Of a DNA stretch of 14,828 nucleotides, positions 14,420-14,828 are shown one piece after another (positions within the stretch are counted from its first letter, which is position 1; each line of letters starts with the position of its first letter). The notes below the pieces were generated by a model. That model worked only from the letters and a program-made list of their open reading frames with translations. It did no database searches and had not been told where the DNA came from. Source of the DNA: Thermoleophilaceae bacterium (lineage in GTDB: Bacteria; Actinomycetota; Thermoleophilia; Solirubrobacterales; Thermoleophilaceae); contig JACCZP010000332.1 of the NCBI GenBank assembly GCA_013695885.1, forward strand, positions 1-14,828. The letters run 5' to 3'. The translations under genes were made by a program, and so were the position numbers.

Positions 14420-14828
14420 CTAGACCTTCGCTCCGAGCACCTCGGCGGCGATGTCCGCCACCTCGGTGGGGGTGCGGCCCACCCGCACGCCCTTGGCCTC
14501 GAGGGCCTCGGCCTTGGCCTGGGCCGTGCCGCGCGAGCCGGAGATGATGGCCCCGGCGTGGCCCATGGTCTTGCCGGGGGGAGCGGTGAATCCTGCGATG
14601 TAGCCCACCACGGGCTTCGAGACGCTCTCGGCCACGTACTCGGCGGTGCGCTCCTCCTCGTCCCCGCCGATCTCCCCGCACATGACGATGAGCTCGGTCT
14701 GGGGGTCGGCCTCGAAGCGCTCGATCACGTCGATGAACGAGGACCCGACCACCGGGTCGCCGCCGATGCCGACGATCGTCGAGTTGCCGAAGCCGCGCTG
14801 GGCCAGCTCGTTGCCGATCTGGTAGGTC
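14420..14828 (-). CDS. sucD: succinyl-CoA synthetase alpha subunit, C-terminal part (runs off the window)
   Basis: The last 135 residues of the ADP/GDP-forming succinyl-CoA ligase alpha subunit, a TCA-cycle enzyme making succinate and nucleoside triphosphate from succinyl-CoA. Diagnostic segments are [17 protein letters not shown] at the window edge, [44 protein letters not shown], and [11 protein letters not shown], which contains the phosphohistidine (codon 14558-14560). It ends at TAG 14420-14422 after LGAKV. The N-terminal CoA-binding half, about 150-160 residues, lies outside the window, and sucB/sucC would be expected upstream beyond the edge. It is convergent with the transferase gene, with 15 bases between stops and no evident hairpin terminator. 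Confidence 0.95.
   Translation of the reverse strand, partial: TYQIGNELAQRGFGNSTIVGIGGDPVVGSSFIDVIERFEADPQTELIVMCGEIGGDEEERTAEYVAESVSKPVVGYIAGFTAPPGKTMGHAGAIISGSRGTAQAKAEALEAKGVRVGRTPTEVADIAAEVLGAKV

Noticed and set aside
1..14828. CRISPR arrays, transposon ends, tRNA genes or long direct repeats
   Set aside because: None was found on reading; the frequent CTCGAG and CGGCC words are composition effects of GC-rich coding sequence.

Overview
This is a very GC-rich window with tightly packed genes, frequent GTG starts and short or overlapping intergenic gaps. The gene content (a DivIVA-type coiled-coil protein, a LigC-type ATP-dependent ligase, a class E/F-like sortase remnant, a DtxR/MntR regulator with an SH3-like domain, a SirB1-type protein) suggests a high-GC Gram-positive actinobacterium, perhaps of the Thermoleophilia. 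That placement is inference. No rRNA, tRNA, CRISPR array, insertion sequence or prophage gene is visible, and no stretch over 300 bases lacks a gene.

Layout. (1) 1-961, minus strand: an alpha/beta hydrolase followed by the first 26 codons of an unrecognised gene that leaves the window. (2) 1042-5452, plus strand: a three-gene envelope operon of an acyltransferase-3 membrane protein and two GT-C-like integral membrane glycosyltransferases, joined by two 4-base GTGA overlaps. (3) 5260-9633, minus strand: five genes in the order LigC-type DNA ligase, macro domain protein, DivIVA-like protein, epoxide-hydrolase-like enzyme, glycerate kinase. The glycerate kinase ends tail to tail with the second glycosyltransferase, and both frames read through into each other for 193 bases. 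(4) 9786-10499, plus strand: a DtxR/MntR-family regulator whose metal-site residues look manganese-type. (5) 10522-13122, minus strand: a sortase remnant, a class I/II aminotransferase, an amino-acid permease remnant and a SirB1-type transglutaminase-fold protein. (6) 13141-14404, plus strand: a membrane-anchored protein with a sigma-region-4-like helix-turn-helix, overlapping a phosphopantetheinyl transferase. (7) 14420-14828, minus strand: the C-terminal part of succinyl-CoA synthetase alpha.

The most unusual feature is a run of damaged genes between about 11.2 and 13.75 kb. The permease has lost most of its N-terminal half and a second block near its C-terminus. The sortase is reduced to its membrane anchor joined out of frame to its catalytic-cysteine end. 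The helix-turn-helix protein seems to stop early at its junction with the transferase. Together with the lost stop codons at about 5308 this suggests repeated small deletions, either real gene decay or an assembly or amplification artefact. I found no convincing new biological system. The cases worth a second look are the deletion cluster, the mutual read-through, the manganese-type regulator and the ligase/macro-domain gene pair.
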